NCBI RefSeq assembly: GCF_005222835.1
Contig: NZ_STGA01000044.1
Location: 247,274-311,273, forward strand
Length of the DNA: 64,000 bases
Reading direction: 5' to 3'
Source of the DNA: Rhizobium sp. FKY42
GTDB taxonomy: Bacteria > Pseudomonadota > Alphaproteobacteria > Rhizobiales > Rhizobiaceae
Shown: in pieces, positions 26,215 to 35,034 of the stretch
Numbering within the stretch: position 1 is the first letter of the stretch
Layout: every line of letters starts with the position of its first letter
The notes under the pieces: model-generated
What the model was told of the DNA's origin: nothing
The model's input: the letters and a program-made list of their open reading frames with translations, nothing else
The model's database searches: none
Position numbers and translations under genes: made by a program

Positions 26215-27231
26215 ATGGATCAGCACATGATGTCGAAGACAGGCCTTGCCGCACTGGCCATGGGATTGATGCTGGCGGGCACGGGCCCCGCGCTTGCTCT
26301 GGATGAAGTTTCCTACGGCACCAACTGGCTGGCGCAGGCAGAGCACGGCGGTTTCTATCAGGCCGTTGCCGATGGCACCTATGAAAAGCACGGCCTCAAG
26401 GTAAAGATCATCCAGGGCGGGCCTAACGCTGCCAACCGCTCGCTGCTGATTGCAGGCAAGGTGGATTTCTACATGGGCGGTCCGCTGGGCGACATGGATG
26501 CCGTGAAGGAAGGTATTCCGATGATCTCGGTTGCCTCGATCTTCCAGAAGGACCCGCAGGTTCTGCTGGCCCATCCCAATGCAGGCGTGGAGAAATTTGA
26601 GGATCTCGCCAAGCTCGACACCATCTTCATGGGCAAGGATGGCTACGTCACCTACTTCGAATGGATGAAGAAGAACTTCAAGGGCTTCAAGGAAGAGCAG
26701 TACAAGCCCTATACCTTCAACCCCGCGCCCTTTATCGCCGACAAGAAATCCGCCCAGCAAGGCTATCTGACCTCGGAACCCTACGAGATCGAGAAGCAGG
26801 CCGGCTGGGCACCGAAGGTGTTTCTGCTGGCCGATGCTGGCTATAGCCCCTATTCCACCATGATTACCACCACTCAAGGCATGATCGACAAGAAGCCGGA
26901 CGTGGTGCAGCGCTTCGTCGATGCCTCCATCGAAGGCTGGTACAATTACATCTACGGCGACAACAAAAAGGCCAACGAACTGATCAAGAAGGACAATCCG
27001 GAAATGACGGATGGCCAGATCGCCTATTCCATCAAGAAGATGAAGGAATACGGCATTCTGGAATCCGGCGAGGCTTTGACAAAGGGCATCGGCTGCATGA
27101 CGGATGCCCGCTATAAGCAGTTCTTTGATGAGATGGTGCAGATCGGCGCTCTGCCTAAGGATCTGGATTACAAGAAAGCCTACAGCACCAAGTTCGTCTG
27201 CAAGGGCGTTGGCATGGCGCTGAAGAAGTAA
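26215..27231 (+). CDS. ABC transporter substrate-binding protein, NMT1/THI5 type
   Basis: 338 residues from ATG 26215 (AAAGGGAA upstream; the frame opens at 26074). A signal peptide (MMSKTGLAALAMGLMLAGTG, cleavage after ALALDE) precedes the NMT1/SsuA-like fold: VSYGTNWLAQAEHGGFYQAV, KVKIIQGGPNAANRSLLIAG, VDFYMGGPLGDMDAVKEGIP. This family binds pyrimidines of thiamine salvage, riboflavin, sulfonates, nitrate and similar small ligands. With a deaminase and amidohydrolase beside it, an N-heterocycle is the likely ligand. First gene of the plus-strand operon. Confidence 0.9.
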   Translation: MDQHMMSKTGLAALAMGLMLAGTGPALALDEVSYGTNWLAQAEHGGFYQAVADGTYEKHGLKVKIIQGGPNAANRSLLIAGKVDFYMGGPLGDMDAVKEGIPMISVASIFQKDPQVLLAHPNAGVEKFEDLAKLDTIFMGKDGYVTYFEWMKKNFKGFKEEQYKPYTFNPAPFIADKKSAQQGYLTSEPYEIEKQAGWAPKVFLLADAGYSPYSTMITTTQGMIDKKPDVVQRFVDASIEGWYNYIYGDNKKANELIKKDNPEMTDGQIAYSIKKMKEYGILESGEALTKGIGCMTDARYKQFFDEMVQIGALPKDLDYKKAYSTKFVCKGVGMALKK

Positions 27232-27252
27232 GACGTACGGGATCGCATTTCC

Positions 27253-27277
27253 CCTTCGCCTGCCCGGCAGGCGAAGG
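27253..27277 (+). other. Intercistronic hairpin after the binding-protein gene
   Basis: CCTTCGCCTGC (27253-27263) pairs perfectly with GCAGGCGAAGG (27267-27277) around a 3-nt loop. No T-tract. Such hairpins commonly stabilise the mRNA of the binding protein relative to the transporter genes downstream. Confidence 0.7.
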
Positions 27278-27306
27278 AACTCCATGCCAACCGATCGCGT
27301 GACGGA

Positions 27307-28143
27307 ATGACAGATTTACAATCGCCTGAAGCCTCGCCACCCAGCACCTCCGCGAAGCGCCCGCTCGTGGTGATGACGAATGTGTCAAAGAGCTTCTCCA
27401 GCGGTACGCTGGCGCTATCGGACATGTCGCTGACCGTCGCAGGCGGCGAGTTCGTCAGCCTGCTCGGCCCCTCCGGCTGCGGCAAATCCACCGCGCTGCG
27501 CATCATTTCCGGCCTTGGCGATGTGACGACCGGAACCATCGACTGGCCAAGTTCCCGCATCAACGCCAAGGGCCTGCCAGAGGGCGACATATCGTTCGTG
27601 TTTCAGGAACCGACACTGATGCCCTGGCAGACGGTTTTCGGCAATGTCTATCTGCCGCTGCGCCTGAAGGGTGTTTCCAAAGTTCAGGCGAGTGATGAAA
27701 TCATGGCGGCGCTCGAAACCGTTGGCCTCAAGGATTTCGCGAAGGCCTATCCGCGGGAACTGTCCGGCGGCATGAAAATGCGTGTCTCCATTGCCCGCGC
27801 ACTGGTGACCAAGCCGAAGCTTCTGCTGATGGATGAGCCCTTTGCAGCTCTCGATGAAATCACCCGCCAGAAGCTGAATGATGATGTGCTGCGGCTCTGG
27901 CGTGATACAGGCATCACCGTCGTTTTCGTGACCCATTCTGTCTTCGAAAGCGCCTATCTCTCCAACCGCATCGTGGTGATGAAGGCCCGGCCGGGCCGCG
28001 TGCATGCGGATTTCCCACTGGTAACCAGCCATGAACGCGGTCCGCTCTACCGCACATCGGAAGACTATCGCGCCGCCTGCGAGAAAGTCTCGGCCTCGCT
28101 TCTCGAAGCAATGGGACCGGGTGCCGCCATGGAGATGCACTGA
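27307..28143 (+). CDS. ABC transporter ATP-binding protein (SsuB/TauB type)
   Basis: 278 residues. Walker A LGPSGCGKST near residues 55-64, Q-loop FVFQEPTLMPWQTV, signature LSGGMKMRVSIARAL, Walker B LLLMDEPFAALDE and H-loop FVTHSVFESAYL. The pattern (GCGKST, PTLMPWQT) is that of nitrate/sulfonate/taurine/pyrimidine importers. The stop overlaps the next start (TGATG). Confidence 0.95.
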   Translation: MTDLQSPEASPPSTSAKRPLVVMTNVSKSFSSGTLALSDMSLTVAGGEFVSLLGPSGCGKSTALRIISGLGDVTTGTIDWPSSRINAKGLPEGDISFVFQEPTLMPWQTVFGNVYLPLRLKGVSKVQASDEIMAALETVGLKDFAKAYPRELSGGMKMRVSIARALVTKPKLLLMDEPFAALDEITRQKLNDDVLRLWRDTGITVVFVTHSVFESAYLSNRIVVMKARPGRVHADFPLVTSHERGPLYRTSEDYRAACEKVSASLLEAMGPGAAMEMH

Positions 28144-28961
28144 TGAACGCCGCGTCACCCTCCCTCACCCGCCAGCATCGCGAAACAGTTCTCCGCGTCT
28201 TGATCCCCGTCGGCGTCGTCGTGGCCTTGATCCTCATCTGGCACCTGACGGTGACGATTTCAGGCGTGCCGCAATATATTCTGCCAAGCCCGGGCGCCGT
28301 GGCCGGGGCCATGGTGAAAGATTGGGGCACGCTCGCCCCGGCGCTCTGGGTCACGACGCAGATCACCATGGCGGCACTCGCGCTGGCGCTGATCGGCGGC
28401 GTGGGGATCGCCGTCTTTCTCATCCAGTCGAAATGGATCGAGACGGCCTTCTACCCCATCGCGGTCATCCTGCAGGTCACGCCGATCGTGGCGATTGCAC
28501 CGCTGATCCTGATCTATGCACCGACGACACAGGTTGCACTGCTCATCTGCGCCTTTCTTGTCGCCTTCTTTCCCATTCTCTCCAACATGGTGCAGGGATT
28601 GAAGAGCGTCGATCATAACCTCTTGAACCTGTTCGATCTTTACGGCGCATCGCGCTGGCAGACGCTGATCTATCTGAAGCTCCCGGCATCGCTTCCTTAC
28701 TTTATGACCGGCCTTCGCATCGGCGGCGGGTTGTCGCTGATTGCCGCCGTGGTGGCGGAATTTGCAGCCGGTTCCGCCGGTGCCGGTTCCGGCCTCGCCT
28801 TCCGCCTGCTGGAAGCACAATATCGCCTCAACATTCCACGCCTGTTCGCGGCACTGATCCTCTTGTCCATCCTTGGCGTTGTGATCTTCGGTGTCACCTC
28901 TTTCATCGCCTGGCTCAGTCTTCACCGCTGGCATGAAAGCAGCCTGAAAAGAGAAAACTGA
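28143..28961 (+). CDS. ABC transporter permease (SsuC/TauC type)
   Basis: 272 residues with about six membrane helices and the BPD_transp_1 coupling loop (DLYGASRWQTLIYLKLPASLPYFMTG, split by the EAA-like G). An N-terminal helix starts near residue 17 (VLIPVGVVVALILIWHLTV). It overlaps the ATPase gene before it and the deaminase-like gene after it by the TGATG arrangement, so the operon is tightly coupled. Confidence 0.94.
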   Translation: MNAASPSLTRQHRETVLRVLIPVGVVVALILIWHLTVTISGVPQYILPSPGAVAGAMVKDWGTLAPALWVTTQITMAALALALIGGVGIAVFLIQSKWIETAFYPIAVILQVTPIVAIAPLILIYAPTTQVALLICAFLVAFFPILSNMVQGLKSVDHNLLNLFDLYGASRWQTLIYLKLPASLPYFMTGLRIGGGLSLIAAVVAEFAAGSAGAGSGLAFRLLEAQYRLNIPRLFAALILLSILGVVIFGVTSFIAWLSLHRWHESSLKREN

Positions 28962-30268
28962 TGAGCTTCTGCGAACTGCCCGACGCCACCCATTTCGTGC
29001 TGGCCAATGCCACACTGCCCGCCGTAACCGTGGAAGGCTTCTCCGGCCCCGCCCGCGAAGGGCTTGTGACTGCCGATCTGGTGATCGGCGATGGCAAGGT
29101 GGAAAGCGTGCTTTCCCCCGGCACAGCACCTGCCGCTTTGCCAAGCCTGGACATGCGCGATGGCATGGTCTGGCCCTGCCTGGTGGACATGCACACGCAT
29201 CTGGACAAGGGCCACATCTGGGAGCGTCGCCGCAACCCGGATGGTTCGTTCATGGGCGCGCTCGAAAACGTGGGCGCGGACCGCGCTGCCAACTGGTCCG
29301 CCGAGGATGTGCGCGCTCGCATGGAGTTCTCACTAAAGACGGCCTATGCCCACGGCACGAAACTGATCCGCACGCATCTGGACAGCATTCCGCCGCAGCA
29401 CGGAATTTCCTTCGAAGTCTTTTCGGAACTGAAGGAAGACTGGAAAGACAGGATTGCCCTGCAAGCCGTGGCGCTGCTGCCGCTGGAATCCGTACTCGAC
29501 GAGAAGATTTTCGGCGATATCGTTGCTGTCACCAAACGCCATGGCGGTTTGCTGGGTGGGGCCACTCGTATTCTGCCGGATTTCGAAAAGATCCTTGAAA
29601 CCCTGTTCCGGGCGGCGGCCGACAATGGTCTCGATATCGACCTGCATGTGGACGAGACGGAGGACAAACAGGTTCTGACGCTGAAGACCATCGCCGAGAT
29701 AAAGCTGAAAACGGGCTTTGAAGGCGCTGTCACCGTCGGCCATTGCTGCTCGCTGGCGCGTCAGGATGATGATCTTGCCAAGCAAACGATAGACCTCGTC
29801 GCGAAGGCCGGACTTTCGGTCGTCTCGCTGCCCATGTGCAACATGTATCTGCAGGACCGCCATGCAGGCAGAACCCCGCGCTGGCGGGGCGTGACGCTGT
29901 TTCATGAACTGGCGGCAGCGGGCGTGAAGACCGCTGTTGCCTCCGACAATACCCGAGACCCGTTTTATGCCTATGGCGATCTGGATGGCGTGGAAGTGTT
30001 CCGCGAAGCCGTGCGCATTCTCCACCTCGATCACCCGCTGGATACCGCTGCGCGCGTGGTGACCACCACCCCCGCCGATATTCTGGGCCGTCCCGATATT
30101 GGCCGCATCAAAGCTGGAGCACCGGCAGACCTCATTCTGTTCAGCGCGCGTCGCTGGAGCGAATTCCTATCCCGTCCGCAGGCGGACCGCATTGTTATGC
30201 GGAATGGCATGGGCATCGACCGCCGCCTGCCGGATTATCGTGACCTTGACCCAATCCTGATGAAGTGA
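28961..30268 (+). CDS. Cytosine-deaminase-like amidohydrolase
   Basis: 435 residues, amidohydrolase superfamily (CodA-like). Metal ligands: H78 and H80 in CLVDMHTHLDKGH, the His of DLHVDETED, the His of VGHCCSLARQ and the Asp of VASDNTRDPF; the HVDET sequence carries the Glu used in deamination. The C-terminal beta part includes GAPADLILFSARRW. Members deaminate cytosine, isoguanine, creatinine-related and triazine rings, so the substrate stays open. Tightly coupled to the permease gene, and followed by the flavin oxidoreductase. Confidence 0.9.
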   Translation: MSFCELPDATHFVLANATLPAVTVEGFSGPAREGLVTADLVIGDGKVESVLSPGTAPAALPSLDMRDGMVWPCLVDMHTHLDKGHIWERRRNPDGSFMGALENVGADRAANWSAEDVRARMEFSLKTAYAHGTKLIRTHLDSIPPQHGISFEVFSELKEDWKDRIALQAVALLPLESVLDEKIFGDIVAVTKRHGGLLGGATRILPDFEKILETLFRAAADNGLDIDLHVDETEDKQVLTLKTIAEIKLKTGFEGAVTVGHCCSLARQDDDLAKQTIDLVAKAGLSVVSLPMCNMYLQDRHAGRTPRWRGVTLFHELAAAGVKTAVASDNTRDPFYAYGDLDGVEVFREAVRILHLDHPLDTAARVVTTTPADILGRPDIGRIKAGAPADLILFSARRWSEFLSRPQADRIVMRNGMGIDRRLPDYRDLDPILMK

Positions 30269-30273
30269 GCGCC

Positions 30274-31689
30274 ATGGCCGATTACGCAAAGATCAAGCAG
30301 GAACTGGAAGGCATCGCGGTAGAAGACAATCCCGCTCTGGTGCGCCAGAAAAGCCGCGATTTCTACTGGTACTCACCCATTCTGAAAGAAGAACTGGACA
30401 GCGTGACGGGTGATCTGGTGGTTTCCCCCACCACGGAAGAAGAGGTCATCCGCACGCTGAAAGTGGCCTTTGCCCATGGCGTGCCGGTAACGCCACGCGG
30501 TGCAGGAACCGGCAATTATGGCCAGGCCATGCCGCTGTCGGGCGGCATTGTTCTCAACCTCATCAACATGAACAAGGTGAAGGAGATTCACCCCGGTCGC
30601 GTGATCTGCGAACCCGGCATCATCATTGCAGAACTGGATCGACAGACGAAAGCGCATTCCGGGCAGGAGCTTCGCTTCCACCCCTCGACAGCGCAAACGG
30701 CCACCATTGGCGGCTTCATCGCGGGCGGTTCCGGCGGTGTCGGCTCCATCCACTGGGGAGGCTTACGCGATCTCGGCAATATCCTGCGCCTTCGCGTCGT
30801 GACCATGGAGGCAGAACCGCGCGTGCTGGAACTGACCGCCTGGGACCTGCAAAAGGTCAGCCACGCCTATGGCACCAACGGCATCATCACCGAAGTGGAG
30901 ATGCCGCTCGCACCGGCCTATGACTGGGTGGATGTGCTCGTCGGCTATGACGATTTCATGGATGCCGTGCGCTTTGCCGATACGCTTGCCCACAAGAACG
31001 GGCTGCTGCTGAAGGAAATTGCCCCTATCGCGGCACCGATCCCCTACGATTACTTTCCGCGCCACAAGCCCTTCATCCGCCATCGCGGCCAGTCCATCGT
31101 CGTGGTGATGATTGCGCCGCATGCCATTGATGCCTTTACGGCCCTCACACAGCGCATGAAGGGCGAAATCCTTTTCCGCTCTGACAAGGTGGAAAGCATG
31201 AAGGGCATTCCGCATGCCTATGAGCTTGGCTGGAACCACACGACGCTGCGCGCTCTGAAGGTTGATCCGAGCTTTACTTATCTGCAGGTGCAGTATCCAA
31301 GTCCCGACCATGTGGCGAAAGTCGGCAAGATGGTGGAGATCTTCGGTGATGAAGTTCCGGGCCATCTGGAATTCATCAAATTCGATGGCAACATCCAGTG
31401 TGCCGGTCTGCCTCTGGTGCGCTACACCACGAAGGAACGGCTGGAAGAAATCATCAGGATCCACGAGGATCATGGCTGCCCGATCTTCAACCCGCATCGC
31501 TACACGCTGGAAGAAGGCGGCATGAAGCAGACCGATGAGGTGCAGCTTGCCTTCAAGAAGGAGACCGATCCGAAGGGCCTGCTGAACCCCGGCAAGATGA
31601 TTGCCTGGGAAAACCCGGATTTCGATTTCAAGGCGGGCAAGAACTACCTCTTTCCTGGCCTTCAAGCATTCGCTGAAGCGGGGGAGTAG
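30274..31689 (+). CDS. FAD-linked oxidoreductase, GlcD/VAO type
   Basis: 471 residues from ATG 30274 (a GTG at 30265 overlaps the stop of the previous gene). The FAD-binding part is visible: VVSPTTEEEVIRTLKVAFAH, VPVTPRGAGTGNYGQAMPLS, GGIVLNLINMNKV, EPGIIIAELD, and TIGGFIAGGSGGVGSIHWGG. The C-terminal cap ends DPKGLLNPGKMI, the usual FAD-oxidase C4 motif. It would oxidise an alcohol, hydroxy acid or amine of the pathway. Last clear gene of the operon. Confidence 0.9.
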   Translation: MADYAKIKQELEGIAVEDNPALVRQKSRDFYWYSPILKEELDSVTGDLVVSPTTEEEVIRTLKVAFAHGVPVTPRGAGTGNYGQAMPLSGGIVLNLINMNKVKEIHPGRVICEPGIIIAELDRQTKAHSGQELRFHPSTAQTATIGGFIAGGSGGVGSIHWGGLRDLGNILRLRVVTMEAEPRVLELTAWDLQKVSHAYGTNGIITEVEMPLAPAYDWVDVLVGYDDFMDAVRFADTLAHKNGLLLKEIAPIAAPIPYDYFPRHKPFIRHRGQSIVVVMIAPHAIDAFTALTQRMKGEILFRSDKVESMKGIPHAYELGWNHTTLRALKVDPSFTYLQVQYPSPDHVAKVGKMVEIFGDEVPGHLEFIKFDGNIQCAGLPLVRYTTKERLEEIIRIHEDHGCPIFNPHRYTLEEGGMKQTDEVQLAFKKETDPKGLLNPGKMIAWENPDFDFKAGKNYLFPGLQAFAEAGE

Positions 31690-31715
31690 GACCTACACGA
31701 ACGTTCGAGCATTCA

Positions 31716-31892
31716 CCCCCCTCTGCCCTGCCGGGCATCTCCCCCTCAAGGGGGAGATCGGCAAGGAGCGATGGCTCGTCCACCTTGCCAACTGTCTTTG
31801 CCGCGCCCAACCAGCCTGACGGAGAGCGGTCGGGAGCCGCAAATCGATCTCCCCCGCTTCAAGGGGGAGATGTCCGGCAGGACAGAGGGGGG
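31716..31892. repeat. Composite palindromic intergenic element, copy 2
   Basis: 177 bp with left arm 31716-31759 and right arm 31846-31892, near-inverted repeats of each other and of the arms of copy 1 (24871-25048). The 86-bp centre is different from copy 1. The two copies lie 6.7 kb apart and flank the LysR gene and the importer operon. Confidence 0.85.
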
Positions 31893-32101
31893 CATTTACA
31901 AAGGAACTCGAAACCCAAAATATCTATCCGCCACCACAACACCATTCCGAAGGTACTCCCGGCCGGAGCAGATCCGGTTCATGCAAAATGGCGGTTTCAA
32001 TGCCTCGGCTGGGCGGCGAGGCAGGGAGCCGCTGGGACAAACGGCGCGGAAGTTTTTGATCTGGCCTGCGGCAGCAAGCCAAGCATTGGAGCTTTTTTGA
32101 T
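31893..32101. other. Intergenic region before the flavodoxin-fold reductase
   Basis: 209 bp between the palindromic element and the next ATG. No second copy of the 31-bp LysR motif is visible. A short CCGG-N7-CCGG repeat occurs near 31961-31980. A promoter was not recognised. Confidence 0.35.
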
Positions 32102-32683
32102 ATGCGCGTACTCGTTCTGCACTCTCACCCTGTCGAAGAAAGTTTCGGCAAATCCCTGTTTCGCCTGACCTGCGACAGCCTGACAAAGGCCGGACATGAG
32201 GTGGACGCTTGCGATCTCTATGCGGAAGGGTTCGATCCGGTACTGAGTGCCGAAGGCCGGCGCATCTACCACGACTATCCGCAAAACATGACAGGGCTTG
32301 AGACCTATGTGGAACGTTTGCTGAAGGCGGAGGGTCTCGTCATCTGCACACCCATCTGGAACTTCGGTTTTCCGGCCATGCTGAAAGGCTATTTTGACCG
32401 TGTCTGGCTGCCGGGTGTTTCCTTCGATCTGAAGGACGGAAAACTGATCCCGACGCTGCGCCATATTCGCAAACTTTCCGCCGTCGTGACCTATGGCGCC
32501 ACACCCATGCGTGCCTTTTTGGCGGGCAACCCGCCAAAGAAAATCATCACTCGGGTCATGCGTGTGCAAATCAAGCCGGGAGCCCCCGTTTCCTACCTTG
32601 CGCATTACGACATGAACAACTGCACGGATGAAACCCGCGCCGCCTTCATGGCAAAGGTCAAGGCGCATATGGAAACCTTCTGA
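32102..32683 (+). CDS. NAD(P)H-dependent flavodoxin-fold oxidoreductase
   Basis: 193 residues, Flavodoxin_2/MdaB-like fold. MRVLVLHSHPVEESFGKSLF gives the FMN phosphate site, CDLYAEGFDPVLSAEGR the substrate loop, and TPIWNFGFPAMLKGYFDRVW the PxWNxxxPAxLKxxxDR family motif. It reduces quinones, flavins or nitro compounds with NAD(P)H. It follows the catabolic operon in the same direction but 412 bp away and beyond the palindromic element, so membership is uncertain. Confidence 0.88.
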   Translation: MRVLVLHSHPVEESFGKSLFRLTCDSLTKAGHEVDACDLYAEGFDPVLSAEGRRIYHDYPQNMTGLETYVERLLKAEGLVICTPIWNFGFPAMLKGYFDRVWLPGVSFDLKDGKLIPTLRHIRKLSAVVTYGATPMRAFLAGNPPKKIITRVMRVQIKPGAPVSYLAHYDMNNCTDETRAAFMAKVKAHMETF

Positions 32684-32765
32684 ACACGAGTTCGGGAGAA
32701 CTTAATCCGTAAAGGTTTAGTTAAATTTTCGCTGTCATGGTTTTCTCATCTTGAGAGGACCAGCG

Positions 32766-33335
32766 ATGCGTTATGCGTTTTTCATCGCCCTTCTCTTTCT
32801 TGTCGGCTGCGGAACAGCGCCGAGCAGGATTGATAATGCGTGTGCAATCTTCAAGCAGCGCGACGGGCTCTTCAACAACTGGGCACGAGAGGCAAGACAT
32901 GCTTCCCGCCAATATGGCGTGCCTGTACCGGTCTTGATGGCCACGATTTACACCGAATCCGGCTTCCGCGCCTATGCGCGTCCGCAGCGAACCTATCTGC
33001 TTGGCTTCATTCCGTGGAGCAGGCCGTCGACGGCTTACGGCTACGCTCAGGCGCTGGATGGAACATGGGCAGTCTACAAGCGCGAAACCGGCAGCTGGGG
33101 CGCAAGCCGCAGTAATTTCGGCGATAGCATTCACTTCGTTGGCTGGTATCACAACAAGAGCAACAAGCGGAACGGCATCGCGCTCAACGATACCTATCGC
33201 CTTTACCTTGCCTATTATGCCGGACACAAGGGCTATGAGCGCGGCCAGTTTACCTCGGCCATTCGTGCAGCAGCCCAACGCTCCGCTGGAATTGCGGAGC
33301 GCTATGAGCGGCAGCTCAGGGCTTGTGGCTACTGA
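32766..33335 (+). CDS. Lipoprotein with lytic transglycosylase (SLT-like) domain
   Basis: 189 residues from ATG 32766 with GAGAGGA upstream (TTG 32751 is in frame). The lipobox LFLVGC places the lipidated Cys at residue ~15. The SLT-like domain shows the catalytic Glu in VLMATIYTESGFRAYARP and the GYAQALDGTWAVYKRETG and LYLAYYAGHKGYERG motifs. It would cut the glycan chain of peptidoglycan at the outer membrane's inner face. Its stop codon overlaps the end of the convergent RidA gene by 7 bp. Confidence 0.88.
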   Translation: MRYAFFIALLFLVGCGTAPSRIDNACAIFKQRDGLFNNWAREARHASRQYGVPVPVLMATIYTESGFRAYARPQRTYLLGFIPWSRPSTAYGYAQALDGTWAVYKRETGSWGASRSNFGDSIHFVGWYHNKSNKRNGIALNDTYRLYLAYYAGHKGYERGQFTSAIRAAAQRSAGIAERYERQLRACGY

Positions 33336-33736
33336 TAGATCAGCTTTGCCGCCGTGACTTCCACCTCCACCAGAAATTCCGGCCTCGTGAAACCGCTGAC
33401 GATGATCAGCGTCGAGACCGGTTTCGGATCCAGCGTATAGCGGTCGCGCACTGCCATATAGGGTGCGAAATCCTCACGCTTCGTCACGAAGCCCGATATG
33501 CGGATGACATCGGCAAATGTCATGTCCGCCTCTTCCAGAATGGCCTTGATCGCCTCGAAGCACAGTTCGGCCTGCGCTGTCACATCCGGCGGAATGCTGT
33601 CATCCGGGGCGATGCCGAGCTGGCCAGACGTGACCAGCAGCGAAGCGCCGGGCGGCACCAGAAGTCCATGATTGTAGGCTCCGAAGGGCTTGCGGACCGA
33701 TGGCGGGTTGAAGACCTGTTTTACACTGGCTGGCAT
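33329..33736 (-). CDS. RidA-family protein (Rid/YjgF)
   Basis: 135 residues from ATG 33736 with GGGGAGG upstream. RidA fold: VFNPPSVRKPFGAYNHGLLV, LLVTSGQLGIAPDDSIPPDV, ITAQAELCFEAIKAILEEAD-like helix, and RPEFLVEVEVTAAKL. The canonical Arg that contacts the enamine carboxylate is near the ITRISGFV-like region but not fully canonical, so it may belong to a Rid subfamily other than RidA itself. RidA removes reactive enamines or acts on related imines. Confidence 0.85.
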   Translation of the reverse strand: MPASVKQVFNPPSVRKPFGAYNHGLLVPPGASLLVTSGQLGIAPDDSIPPDVTAQAELCFEAIKAILEEADMTFADVIRISGFVTKREDFAPYMAVRDRYTLDPKPVSTLIIVSGFTRPEFLVEVEVTAAKLIYQ

Positions 33737-33793
33737 GCATGGCCTCCCCGAATCTGGATGGTGCGGAGAGACCATAGCACCGCCGGATGCCGA

Positions 33794-34987
33794 TCACACG
33801 TACCAGATGCCATCCTTCACGGCTGCCGAAACGCGCGCCTGGTTTTCCGGGCTTTCCGAGAACTGGACAAGAAGATCGGCGCGGTCATTCGTGCCTGTGT
33901 CCAAGCGGGAAACCCAGAAGTTCAGGCCGCCCTGATCAAAGGCTCGGCCAAGCGTATGCTGGTACAGAAGCTCAACATATTTGGTGTTGGTAACGGTGGC
34001 AGCCGTGCCATAGGTCTGTACGAATTCTCGCGATGCCAGAAAGTTTTCTGCGACATTCTTCAGGCGGACGCCCTTGTCCATTTCCTTGATCCAGAAAGAC
34101 AGCCCGCCTGTATCCGGCGCGCGCTCGAAGGCTGCCTGATACAGGCGATAGGCCGAACCGGCAATTTCGCTCGCGCCTCTATCGAAGGCCAGCGTGCCAT
34201 CGGAAAACTGGATGCGCTCGATGGAAATTAGCGTATCAGTGCCGCCACCAAGCTTGTCGATCTTGACGGTCGACGTCGTATCCAGCCGATAATCCGAGCG
34301 CTTGCCGGTATAGACAGCCGTATCTACGCCATTGCCGCCGTCCATGGTATCAGAGCCGCCGCTTTGGTTGAGACGGTCATTGCCGCCAAAGCCCTGCAGC
34401 ACATTATTCTGGTCGTTGCCGGAAAGGATGTCGTTCCCCTCGCCGCCGGTCATGGGTCCGGTGACAACGGGCGCCCCTGCCGGGTCCGCGGCCTTCCCGA
34501 ACCAGACATGCGCAACACCCTTGTAGATGCCGACGCCGATGGCGTTCCAGGTCATGGTCGACCAGGTGTTCTTGTTGGTGATGACATCGTTGTGCGGTGC
34601 CGAACCCTGCCAGCTTTTCAACGCATCGGCCGGCGTCATCTCTCCGCCGTTATTGGGAATGCCGGTGCTGATTTCGTATCCGTAGAAGTCGATGCCGGTG
34701 GAAGCCTTGTAGCTCGTGTTCAAGCGCTGCGGGGCCAACCACATGTTGGTCCAGGTCGCATTGTTGTTGCTGTCGTAAGGCGCATCGCTCCAGCTATGGC
34801 CGTTATAGCCGCCCATGTTTTCGCTTTGGTCCAGCGCGTGGCGACCAGCCGTGATCGTCAGACCGACGGAGAGCGGAATAGACGGCAGACCCAATGTCGC
34901 CCGATAGTTCATGATGAGATTGTAGAGCTCAAGTTCGGCAGCAGACAGCCCGTCCTGCGAGCTGTCGGTATAGTAGTTGGTTGGCAT
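33794..34987 (-). CDS. Secreted CAP-domain protein with RTX repeats and DUF4214
   Basis: 397 residues from ATG 34987. N-terminal CAP/SCP-like domain (residues ~12-165: ELELYNLIMNYRATLGLPSI, SVGLTITAGRHALDQSENMG, WNAIGVGIYKG). RTX nonapeptides follow (GGEGNDILSG, GFGGNDRLNQSGGSDTMDGG), then two DUF4214 segments (YRLYQAAFERAPDTGGLSFW and ELLYQHTLGRAFDQGGLNFW). There is no N-terminal signal peptide, as expected for type I secretion with calcium-bound RTX. The exporter is not in the window. Similar proteins are surface-bound or involved in host/biofilm contact. Confidence 0.88.
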   Translation of the reverse strand: MPTNYYTDSSQDGLSAAELELYNLIMNYRATLGLPSIPLSVGLTITAGRHALDQSENMGGYNGHSWSDAPYDSNNNATWTNMWLAPQRLNTSYKASTGIDFYGYEISTGIPNNGGEMTPADALKSWQGSAPHNDVITNKNTWSTMTWNAIGVGIYKGVAHVWFGKAADPAGAPVVTGPMTGGEGNDILSGNDQNNVLQGFGGNDRLNQSGGSDTMDGGNGVDTAVYTGKRSDYRLDTTSTVKIDKLGGGTDTLISIERIQFSDGTLAFDRGASEIAGSAYRLYQAAFERAPDTGGLSFWIKEMDKGVRLKNVAENFLASREFVQTYGTAATVTNTKYVELLYQHTLGRAFDQGGLNFWVSRLDTGTNDRADLLVQFSESPENQARVSAAVKDGIWYV

Positions 34988-35034
34988 GTGTCCCCTCAAC
35001 AAACATGAATATATGTCATGTATTCACGCTGAAG

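Noticed and set aside
31997-32668. 223-codon frame antisense to the flavodoxin-fold reductase
   Set aside because: Shadow of a well-supported gene with intact FMN motifs.
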